Source: DASSKF01 sp035690725 (GTDB lineage: Bacteria; Actinomycetota; Actinomycetes; Actinomycetales; Dermatophilaceae). From it: a stretch of 12,670 bases of DNA. Location of the stretch: the NCBI GenBank assembly GCA_035690725.1, contig DASSKF010000087.1, positions 1-12,670 on the forward strand, written 5' to 3'. Made by a program: the position numbers and the translations under genes. The notes below the pieces were generated by a model. That model was not told the DNA's origin and did no database searches. It was given only the letters and a program-made list of their open reading frames with translations. Shown piece after piece: positions 5,553-12,670 of this stretch (positions are counted from its first letter, which is position 1; the number at the start of each line of letters is the position of its first letter).

Positions 5553-6829
5553 GCTGCGCCCACGTCCGCCGACACGGCGTCGGCAGCGCGTCTCCCGGAG
5601 ACCAACGCGCCCTGGATCGAGCTGGTGTCGCGGTGGTCCCCGCACACGTAGACCCCTCCCCACCGGATGCTGCGCCGGAAGGGGTGCGGTGCCGGCATAC
5701 CGGGAAGCGCTCGAGTGACGTGACACGTGGCGACGTGCTCCCACCGTGCGGTGCTCGTGGCGTACAGCTCCGCCAGCCGTCGTCGCACCTCCGGCTCGGA
5801 CGGCGGCTGACCCGGCTCGCGCACCCAGGAGGTCGCCACGAGGGCGCGCGAGTCCGGCGAGTACGACGGTGCCGCCTCGGTGACCACCACCGTGTTGTCG
5901 ACCGGTGACCGCTCCGGATCCACCAGCAGGGTCGGTGAGCCGAGGGGCGATTCCGGCGCGGCGTGGTACCACGTCGTCACGCCCTTCCACGAGGGCTCCG
6001 GCAGGCCCGGCAGAAGCCGTGCCGCTGCCGCGGCATCCGTGGCAACCACGACGGCCCGGGCCTCCACGCGCCCGTCGTCCGTCGTCACCCCGTCAGGCCC
6101 AACGTCGCCAACAGGGCACTGCAGCCTGATGTCCTGTTCCCTCGCGAGGCCCTCGGGGAGGGCCTGCATTCCCGCGGCGGGCACGGCCGACCAGCCGGTC
6201 ACGAAGGACCGCAGCATCATGTCGGTGAACCGGCTCGACGTCGTCATCTCACGTTCCAACAGCAACCCGCCGAAGAAGGGCGCGAGAACGCGATCGATCA
6301 CCTCATCGGACAGACCCCAGCGATGCCAGTGCGCCCGGGTGGTCTGGTCGGACTTCGCCTTGAGCCACGCGGTCGAGGCGTACCCGCACGCCGCTGCGTA
6401 CGCGCTCAGCGGCACGAGGTCGCGCAGACCTCCCACCGGTGCCCGCACGGCGGCCAGCAAGGCCCGGGGGTCGTGCCTGGGGTCCGCCAACCGCCAGTTG
6501 CGACCGTGGAGGTGGAGCAGCATCGCTCGGTCGAACCTGCACAACTCCAACGCCGACAGGTCCAGCTGGCGCTGGACCTCGGGATAGGCAGTGCTCAACA
6601 CCTGGAACCCCCGGTCCAGGAGGAACCCGTCGACGTGGTCGGTGCGGACGCGCCCTCCCACCGCGTCAGCGGCCTCGAGGACCTGCACCTGCAGCCCGCG
6701 AGCCTGCAGTGCGCGGGCACAACTCAACCCCGACAGACCCGCTCCGACCACGACGACATCGACACGGTCCACCACCAGAGCCTCCTCGACGACACGGTCC
6801 CACGCGTCTCGCGCGGTCACGCTCCCCAT
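5549..6829 (-). CDS. FAD-dependent oxidoreductase (flavin amine oxidase / phytoene desaturase-like)
   Basis: This 426-residue flavoprotein has the Rossmann motif GAGLSGLSCARAL at residues 29-41, LEAADAVGGRVRT just after, and the C-terminal FAD-closing segment YVCGDHRDTSSIQGALVSGR. These mark the amine-oxidase/CrtI-like superfamily. It is shorter than typical CrtI desaturases (about 490-510 residues), and no carotenoid genes are present, so phytoene desaturation is not assigned. Similar FAD enzymes occur beside photolyase and SDR genes in bacterial light or singlet-oxygen regulons; this supports, but does not prove, a role in photo-oxidative stress. ATG 6829 is chosen because AGGAGG (plus-strand 6835-6840) sits 5 nt upstream. 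It is first in the minus-strand operon and shares ATGA with the SDR gene. It diverges from the XRE-cupin gene, so that regulator could in principle affect it too. Confidence 0.85.
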   Translation of the reverse strand: MGSVTARDAWDRVVEEALVVDRVDVVVVGAGLSGLSCARALQARGLQVQVLEAADAVGGRVRTDHVDGFLLDRGFQVLSTAYPEVQRQLDLSALELCRFDRAMLLHLHGRNWRLADPRHDPRALLAAVRAPVGGLRDLVPLSAYAAACGYASTAWLKAKSDQTTRAHWHRWGLSDEVIDRVLAPFFGGLLLEREMTTSSRFTDMMLRSFVTGWSAVPAAGMQALPEGLAREQDIRLQCPVGDVGPDGVTTDDGRVEARAVVVATDAAAAARLLPGLPEPSWKGVTTWYHAAPESPLGSPTLLVDPERSPVDNTVVVTEAAPSYSPDSRALVATSWVREPGQPPSEPEVRRRLAELYATSTARWEHVATCHVTRALPGMPAPHPFRRSIRWGGVYVCGDHRDTSSIQGALVSGRRAADAVSADVGAA

Positions 6830-6834
6830 GGTCG

Positions 6835-6840
6835 CCTCCT
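6835..6840 (-). promoter_or_regulatory. Strong Shine-Dalgarno site of the FAD oxidoreductase gene
   Basis: Read on the minus strand this is AGGAGG followed by CGACC and ATG, a full match to the anti-SD consensus at 5-nt spacing. It fixes the start at 6829 rather than the GTG codons about 18-19 codons in, and predicts efficient translation of the first gene of the coupled trio. Confidence 0.75.
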
Positions 6841-6908
6841 CGCGCCCGGCTGCAAGAGGGCGCGAAGCAGGCGGGGGGCAGGTCCGGGCGCGTCAGCTCG
6901 GGAGACCA

Positions 6909-6937
6909 TTGCCCTTCCTCGGAACCTTCAGTATGTT
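6909..6937 (+). promoter_or_regulatory. Predicted promoter of the XRE-cupin/ABC transporter operon
   Basis: TTGCCC at 6909-6914 and TATGTT at 6932-6937 are separated by 17 bp, an ideal spacing for the housekeeping sigma factor with fair hexamer matches. Transcription would begin near 6944, leaving a short leader before GTG 6967. The rest of the 6830-6966 intergenic region is GC-rich, and this A/T-rich pocket is its most promoter-like part. A minus-strand promoter for the divergent FAD operon must also lie here, but no convincing hexamer pair was found. Confidence 0.5.
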
Positions 6938-6958
6938 AACGAGCCTTCAATCTGTTGA
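6925..6958 (+). repeat. 19-bp-spaced direct repeats with an inverted repeat: candidate operator
   Basis: CCTTCAGTATGTT (6925-6937) and CCTTCAATCTGTT (6944-6956) match at 11 of 13 positions and are offset by 19 bp, nearly two helical turns. The first copy covers the predicted -10 and the second covers the predicted start of transcription. The second also contains an inverted repeat, TCAA-TCTG-TTGA (6947-6958), which reaches the Shine-Dalgarno sequence. The placement suits repression by the adjacent XRE-cupin regulator; binding is inferred. Confidence 0.45.
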
Positions 6959-6966
6959 GGTGCACG

Positions 6967-7548
6967 GTGACGGACGACGTACAGGTCGACAGCGGTCTCG
7001 GCCGCGAGCTGGCGCGGCTCGGGGCGCTGGTGCGGCAGCGCCGGACGTCCCGGGGCCTGAGCGTGGAGACGCTCGCGGACGTGGCCGGATTGAGCGCCGG
7101 CATCGTGAGCATGATCGAGCGGGGTCGCGGCAACCCCTCGCTGAGCACCCTGCAGAAGCTCGCCGCCTCGCTGGACCTGCCCCTCGGCCAGTTCTTCCAG
7201 GGGCCCCGGACGAAGGGACTCGTCGTCCGGGCGGACGCGCGGAAGAAGCTCCACCCGACCGAGGGACTGGTGTACGAGCTGTTGACTCCCGACCTGAACC
7301 GGCAGCTGGAGATGCTGCGGATCCAGATCCCGCCGGGATGGAACAACCGGAACCAGCCCTTCCAGCACCGCGGCGAGGAGTGCGTCCACCTGGTCTCCGG
7401 GTGGCTGCAGATCCACGTCGGCGGAGAGGACTTCGAGCTGCGCAGCGGCGACACCATCACCTACGACCCTTCGCTTCCGCACTGGTACGACAACCCTTCG
7501 GGCGAGGCGGCCCACACGCTCGGTGTGGTGACCCCGCCGTCCTTTTGA
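6967..7548 (+). CDS. XRE-family transcriptional regulator with C-terminal cupin domain
   Basis: The protein has 193 residues. An XRE helix-turn-helix spans residues 16-73 (LVRQRRTSRGLSVETLADVA, then GLSAGIVSMIERGRGNPSLS). A cupin_2 domain spans about 115-190, with QHRGEECVHLVSGWLQIHV and GDTITYDPSLPHWYDNPSG; H134, E138, H141 and H172 are candidate ligand or metal contacts. Proteins of this layout are usually local regulators that sense a small metabolite through the cupin and control adjacent uptake or catabolic genes. GTG 6967 is chosen for the GAGG at 6957-6960 with 6-nt spacing; an in-frame TTG at 6955 is possible but would destroy that site. The ABC transporter lipoprotein gene begins 35 bp after the stop with no obvious promoter between, so regulator and transporter are probably co-transcribed and autoregulated. 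Confidence 0.88.
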   Translation: MTDDVQVDSGLGRELARLGALVRQRRTSRGLSVETLADVAGLSAGIVSMIERGRGNPSLSTLQKLAASLDLPLGQFFQGPRTKGLVVRADARKKLHPTEGLVYELLTPDLNRQLEMLRIQIPPGWNNRNQPFQHRGEECVHLVSGWLQIHVGGEDFELRSGDTITYDPSLPHWYDNPSGEAAHTLGVVTPPSF

Positions 7549-7583
7549 ATCCACCCGCCACGAGAGACGCATCGGAGCGAGCC

Positions 7584-9206
7584 ATGACTGACAAGGCGAC
7601 CCGGCCCACCAGCAAGCGGCACGGCATACCTGTGAAGGGACGGGCCCGGCTGGGAGCCCTCGCCTGCACGGCGGTGGTGACCGCCGTGGCGCTGGCGGCC
7701 TGCTCCGGCGGGGGAGAGGCGGTCGACGTGAACGGCGGCTCCAGTGCGGTGGCGTCGGGAGGGTCGCAGGGCTCCGGCGGTGGAGGCGGCGGCACCTTCG
7801 TGGCCGCGATCAGCGCCCAGCCGGACAAGCTGGACCCGCAGAAGACGACGGCGTACGCGAGCTTCCAGGTGCTGGAGAACGTCTACGACACCCTGGTGGT
7901 GCCGAACCCGAAGACGCTGACCTTCGAGCCCTCCCTGGCCACCAAGTGGAAGACCAGCAAGGACCAGCTGTCCTGGACCTTCACGCTTCGCAAGGGGGTC
8001 ACCTTCCACGACGGGTCGGACTTCGACGCCTCCGACGTCGTCTACTCCTACAACCGGATCATCGACGACAAGCTTTCCAACGCCTACCGTTTCGCGACGG
8101 TCAAGGACATCGAGGCGGTCGACGACCACACCGTCCGGATCGACCTGAAGAAGCCGACACCGAACCTGCTCGCCGACATCGGCGCGTTCAAGGGGATGGC
8201 GATCCTGCCCGAGGGCGCCGACAAGAAGTTCGACCTCAACAAGGAGGACGCGGGGACCGGTCCGTTCACCATCGAGTCGGTCCAGCCGGATGCCATCACC
8301 CTGAAGGCGTACGACCAGTACTGGGGCGACGGGCCGCACGTGGGCACGGTGGAGTTCCGGTTCATCAGCGAGCCGAGCACGGCACTGACGGCGCTGCAGA
8401 CGGGGGAGGTCGACTGGACCGACAACATCCCGCCGCAGAAGGTCAGCTCGCTCTCGCAGGACGACAGCGTGGTCTTCAAGTCGGTGCCGAGCGTGGACTA
8501 CTGGTACCTGACGATGAACTTCGACCACAAGCCGTTCGGCAACCCGAAGGTGCGCGAGGCGATCTCGTACGCGCTGGACCGCAAGGCGATCACCGAGGCG
8601 GCGAAGTTCGACGGCGCGACGGTCAACCAGACGGCGATCCCGAAGGGCAGCTACTGGTACGACGACTACGCCCCGTACTCGCACGACCCGGACAAGGCGC
8701 GTGCGCTGCTGAAGGAGGCCGGCGTCTCCAACCTCAAGATGGGGCTCATGGTCACCGACGAGTACCCGGAGACGGTGCAGGCGGCCCAGGTGATCTCGGC
8801 CGAGCTCGGCGAGGTCGGCATCGACGTGAAGATCCAGGTCGAGGACTTCGCCACCTGGCTGGACCGCGAGGGCCGCGGCGACTTCGACGCCTTCATGCTC
8901 GGGTGGCTCGGCAACCTCGACCCGTTCGGCTACTACGACTCCCAGCACCGCTGCGGCGGCTCGAACAACTACCAGCACTACTGCAACAAGCAGGTCGACC
9001 AGCTGCTGGACGAGGCCGCGGTGGAGACGGACAAGGCCCAGCGCAAGCAGCTGTACGACCAGGCGGTCCAGAAGATCGTGGACGACAACAGCTACATCTA
9101 CCTCTACAACCCGGACGTGGTGGCCGCGTGGTCGCCGGACGTGTCCGGCTTCCAGCTGCGCGCCGACCGGGCCATCAACTTCGAGACCGTCAAGCTCGGA
9201 GGCTGA
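7584..9206 (+). CDS. Peptide-type ABC transporter substrate-binding lipoprotein (SBP family 5, DppA/OppA-like)
   Basis: This 540-residue extracytoplasmic binding protein captures the substrate for the permeases that follow. It has a basic N-terminus (KGRARLG), a hydrophobic stretch and the lipobox LAAC, so C40 should be lipidated and anchored to the membrane. A Gly/Ser-rich linker follows (about 41-70), then the SBP_bac_5 fold (QPDKLDPQKTTAYASFQVLE, SWTFTLRKGVTFHDGSDF, KVREAISYALDRKAI). The C-terminal region has FGYYDSQHRCGGSNNY with C457 and C467, which could form a disulfide outside the cell. ATG 7584 has GGAG at 7574-7577 with 6-nt spacing and gives a proper signal peptide. The family carries di- and oligopeptides, but also nickel, haem, sugars and opine-like compounds, so the substrate is open. 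The first permease starts 6 bp downstream. Confidence 0.93.
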   Translation: MTDKATRPTSKRHGIPVKGRARLGALACTAVVTAVALAACSGGGEAVDVNGGSSAVASGGSQGSGGGGGGTFVAAISAQPDKLDPQKTTAYASFQVLENVYDTLVVPNPKTLTFEPSLATKWKTSKDQLSWTFTLRKGVTFHDGSDFDASDVVYSYNRIIDDKLSNAYRFATVKDIEAVDDHTVRIDLKKPTPNLLADIGAFKGMAILPEGADKKFDLNKEDAGTGPFTIESVQPDAITLKAYDQYWGDGPHVGTVEFRFISEPSTALTALQTGEVDWTDNIPPQKVSSLSQDDSVVFKSVPSVDYWYLTMNFDHKPFGNPKVREAISYALDRKAITEAAKFDGATVNQTAIPKGSYWYDDYAPYSHDPDKARALLKEAGVSNLKMGLMVTDEYPETVQAAQVISAELGEVGIDVKIQVEDFATWLDREGRGDFDAFMLGWLGNLDPFGYYDSQHRCGGSNNYQHYCNKQVDQLLDEAAVETDKAQRKQLYDQAVQKIVDDNSYIYLYNPDVVAAWSPDVSGFQLRADRAINFETVKLGG

Positions 9207-9212
9207 TGCCGG

Positions 9213-10157
9213 ATGGCCGGCTACGCCGTCCGCCGAACCCTGCAGGCCGTCCTCGTCCTGTGGGGGGTCAGCGTCATCGTCTTCGCCCTGATCCACCTGG
9301 TCCCCGGTGACCCGGTGCGCCTGGCGCTGGGCACGCGCTTCGACCAGGCGACGTACGAGGCGCTGCGGCAGCGGGCCGGCCTGGACGAGCCGCTGGTCGT
9401 GCAGTACGTCGACTGGGTCGGGCACGCGCTGACCGGGGACCTCGGCGTGAGCTTCCGCAGCGGGCAGCCGGTCACGGTGATGATCCTCGAGCGGTTGCCG
9501 GCCACGCTCTCCCTCGCCGGCGGCGCGATCGTGGTGGCCCTGGTCATCGCCCTCGTGCTCGGCATCACCTCGGCGCTGCGGCCGCGGTCCTGGTTCGACC
9601 ACCTGGCGACGGTCACCAGCCAGGTCGGCATCAGTGTCCCCGAGTTCTGGATGGGGATCCTGCTCATCCTCGTCTTCTCGCTGCACCTGCGGTGGCTGCC
9701 CTCCTCGGGCTACGTCCCGCTCAGCGACGACCCGGTCAGCTGGCTGACCCACCTCGTGCTGCCCGCCGTCAGCGTGGGCCTCGTCTCCGGGTCGATCCTG
9801 ACGCGGTTCGTGCGCTCCTCGGTCCTGGAGGCGATGGGGCAGAACTACGTCCGCACGGCCAGGTCGAAGGGGCTGCGCGACTGGGCGGTCGTGGGGCGGC
9901 ACGGTGTCCGCAACGCCCTGGTCCCGGTCGTCACCGTGACCGGAGTTCAGCTGGCCTACCTGCTCTCCGGGGTGGTGGTGATCGAGATCGTCTTCGCCTG
10001 GCGGGGACTGGGCCTGCTCTCGCTGCAGGCGGTCGAGTCGCGCGACTACCCGGTGCTGCAGGGGGCGGTGCTGCTCTTCGCCACCGTCTTCCTCGTCATC
10101 AACCTGCTCGTCGACCTGCTGTACGCCTACCTGGACCCGAGGATCAGCTACTCGTGA
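9213..10157 (+). CDS. Peptide-type ABC transporter permease (DppB-like)
   Basis: This 314-residue inner-membrane permease has the typical DppB/OppB N-terminus (RRTLQAVLVLWGVSVIVFAL, then HLVPGDPVRLALG), six predicted helices and the EAA coupling loop that docks on the ATPase (EAMGQNYVRTARSKGL to RNALVP, residues 206-238). It pairs with the next permease to form the translocation channel. ATG 9213 is preceded by GGAGG at 9198-9202, which lies at the end of the lipoprotein gene. Its stop codon overlaps the GTG of the following permease as GTGA. Length and features are normal for the family. Confidence 0.94.
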   Translation: MAGYAVRRTLQAVLVLWGVSVIVFALIHLVPGDPVRLALGTRFDQATYEALRQRAGLDEPLVVQYVDWVGHALTGDLGVSFRSGQPVTVMILERLPATLSLAGGAIVVALVIALVLGITSALRPRSWFDHLATVTSQVGISVPEFWMGILLILVFSLHLRWLPSSGYVPLSDDPVSWLTHLVLPAVSVGLVSGSILTRFVRSSVLEAMGQNYVRTARSKGLRDWAVVGRHGVRNALVPVVTVTGVQLAYLLSGVVVIEIVFAWRGLGLLSLQAVESRDYPVLQGAVLLFATVFLVINLLVDLLYAYLDPRISYS

Positions 10158-11085
10158 CGACCGACACCGAGACTCCGTCGACCCCTCCGTCCGAGGCGGG
10201 CGCGCCACCGACCGCGGCCTCTGGACCCCGCTGGCGGGAGACGCTGCGGCTGCTGCTGCGCAACCGGGTCGCGGTGGCGGCGCTGGTCGTGTGCGCCGTG
10301 ATCGTGGTGCTGGCCGTGCTGGGCGCGCTCATCGCGCCGTTCGGGCCCAACGAGGTCGTCGTCGAGGACCGCCTGCAGGGGCCGAGCGCCGCCCACTGGT
10401 TCGGCACCGACTCACTGGGCCGCGACGTCTTCTCCCGGGTCGTGCTCGGCGCCCGGGTCTCCCTCGAGGTGGGCGCGGTGGCCGTCGGGATCGCCCTGCT
10501 CGCCGGCGTCACGCTCGGCCTCGTCGCGGGCTACTACGGCCACCTCCTGGACGACGCGATCATGCGCGGTATGGACGTGCTGTTCGCCTTCCCGGCGATC
10601 CTGCTGGCGATCGCTGTCCTCGCCATCCTCGGTCCCGGGACGACGAACGCCATGGTGGCGATCGGGATCGTCTACACGCCGATCTTCGCCCGCGTCACCC
10701 GAGCCAGCGTGCTGAGCATCCGCGAGGAGGTCTACGTGCGCGCCGCGAGGTCACTCGGCGCGCCGGACGGACGGCTGCTGCGCCTCCACGTGCTGCCCAA
10801 CGCGCTGCCGCCGATCATCGTGCAGACGTCGGTGAGCCTGGCCTTCGCGATCCTGTCCGAGGCGGCACTGTCGTTCATCGGGCTGGGCACCCAGCCGCCC
10901 GACCCGTCGTGGGGGCGGATGCTGTCCGAGGGGCGCGGCTTCGTCGAGCAGGCCTGGTGGATCGCCTTCTTCCCGGGGCTCGCGATCTTCCTCACCGTCA
11001 TGGCGTTCAACGTGCTCGGCGACGCCCTACGGGACGTGCTGGATCCGCGGCAGCGCTCGGCCATCAAGAGCACCGGGGGAGTGGC

Positions 11086-11089
<4 letters not shown>
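10154..11089 (+). CDS. Peptide-type ABC transporter permease (DppC-like)
   Basis: This is the 311-residue second channel subunit. After a Thr/Pro-rich cytoplasmic tail (residues 1-25) it has the OppC_N segment and first helix (LRLLLRNRVAVAALVV), the family phrase HWFGTDSLGRDVFSRVVLGA, further helices with GYYGHLLDDAIMRGMDVLFA, and the EAA loop REEVYVRAARSLGA to LPNALPP (about 190-220). It ends with GDALRDVLDPR, as DppC proteins do. The start is GTG 10154, in a 4-bp GTGA overlap with the preceding gene; longer in-frame extensions lie wholly inside dppB. Translation is likely coupled to the upstream gene. Confidence 0.94.
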
Positions 11090-12089
<1,000 letters not shown>

Positions 12090-12093
<4 letters not shown>

Positions 12094-12670
12094 ACGACAG
12101 CTTGCTCCACGCGGAGGACCTTGCGGTGCACTTCCCGGTGCGCGGGACCCGGCCGTTCCAGCGGCACGCCGGAAGCGTACGGGCTGTGGACGGCATCGAC
12201 CTGGACGTGCAGGCAGGCGAGACCCTCGGGCTCGTCGGCGAGTCCGGCTGTGGCAAGTCCACCACCGGACTGGCGCTGCTTCGGCTCGTCGAGCCGACGG
12301 CCGGCACCGTCACCTTCGACGGCGTCGACGCGACGGCCCTGTCCACGCGGGAGATGCGCCGGCTGCGTCGGCGGATGGGGATGATCTTCCAGGACCCGTT
12401 CGCCTCGCTCAACCCGCGTCGAACCGTCGGGGATGCCATCCGGGAGCCGTTGGAGATCCACGGCCTGCACCCCGGCAGCCAGCAGCGTCGTGCGCGGGTG
12501 GGGGAGCTGTTGGAGCTGGTCGGGCTCCGACCCGAGTACCGCGAGCGCTACCCGCACGAGTTCTCCGGCGGGCAGCTCCAGCGGGTCGGCATCGCGCGGG
12601 CCCTGGCCTCGGAGCCGGACTTCATCATCGCCGACGAGCCGGTCGCGTCGCTGGACGTCTCGATCCAGGC
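12090..12670 (+). CDS. Peptide-type ABC transporter ATP-binding protein (DppF/OppF-like), 3' end beyond window
   Basis: The first 193 codons of the second ATPase subunit are present. Visible are Walker A GESGCGKS (50-57), Q-loop MIFQDPFASLNPRRTVGDAI, signature FSGGQLQRVGIARAL and Walker B FIIADEPVASLDVSIQ, where the window ends; the H-loop and the C-terminal extension are missing only because of the cut. It should form a heterodimer with the preceding ATPase. The GTG start overlaps the upstream stop as GTGA, the third such junction in a row. The reading frame shows no sign of damage. Confidence 0.94.

Noticed and set aside
5549..6829. CrtI-type phytoene desaturase
   Set aside because: Shorter than CrtI, and no crtB, crtE or other carotenoid gene is in the window; only the broader FAD amine-oxidase superfamily is supported.
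7461..10208. Long open frame (915 codons) on the minus strand across the lipoprotein and first permease genes
   Set aside because: Compositional shadow of high-GC coding DNA: low-complexity Arg/Val/Asp/His-rich translation without domains, opposite two clearly recognised genes.

Overview
The window is high-GC DNA from an actinomycete. G or C fills most third codon positions, several genes start with GTG, and many genes overlap by 4 bp. The first fragment matches the C-terminal tail found on actinobacterial QcrB. A Micrococcales-type host (Intrasporangiaceae-like) is a reasonable guess from the QcrB tail and the CPBP subfamily, but it is not proven. No tRNA, rRNA, CRISPR array, insertion sequence or other mobile element is visible, and no stretch longer than about 140 bp lacks a gene.

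Left part (1-3896, + strand). The 3' end of qcrB (cytochrome bc1 complex) is followed by a 94-bp gap holding a repeated operator-like array. Next come a class I photolyase (phr, 489-1850), a MerR-type regulator with a DICT sensory domain (1874-2746) and a six-helix FUSC/aromatic-acid-exporter-like membrane protein (about 2790-3896). phr and the regulator are 23 bp apart and the third gene follows 43 bp later, so they probably form one transcription unit.

Middle part (3913-6829, - strand). Three genes overlap by 4 bp at each junction and are read FAD-dependent amine-oxidase-like oxidoreductase, then YbjT-like NAD(P)-binding SDR, then CPBP-type membrane protein. This unit converges on the photolyase unit with only 16 bp between the stop codons. 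Photolyase, a DICT-type MerR regulator, an FAD oxidoreductase and an SDR together suggest a light or photo-oxidative stress locus. Its enzymatic product cannot be read from sequence.

Right part (6967-12670, + strand). After a 137-bp divergent control region come an XRE-cupin regulator and a peptide-type ABC importer: substrate-binding lipoprotein, two permeases and two ATPases (DppABCDF-like order). The last ATPase is cut by the window end. The gaps are 35 and 6 bp, followed by three GTGA overlaps, so this looks like one operon. The regulator probably senses the imported compound or a product of it.

The individual protein families are all known. The least-described parts are the array upstream of phr, the coupled FAD/SDR/CPBP trio, and the dyads at the convergent junction and in the divergent intergenic region.
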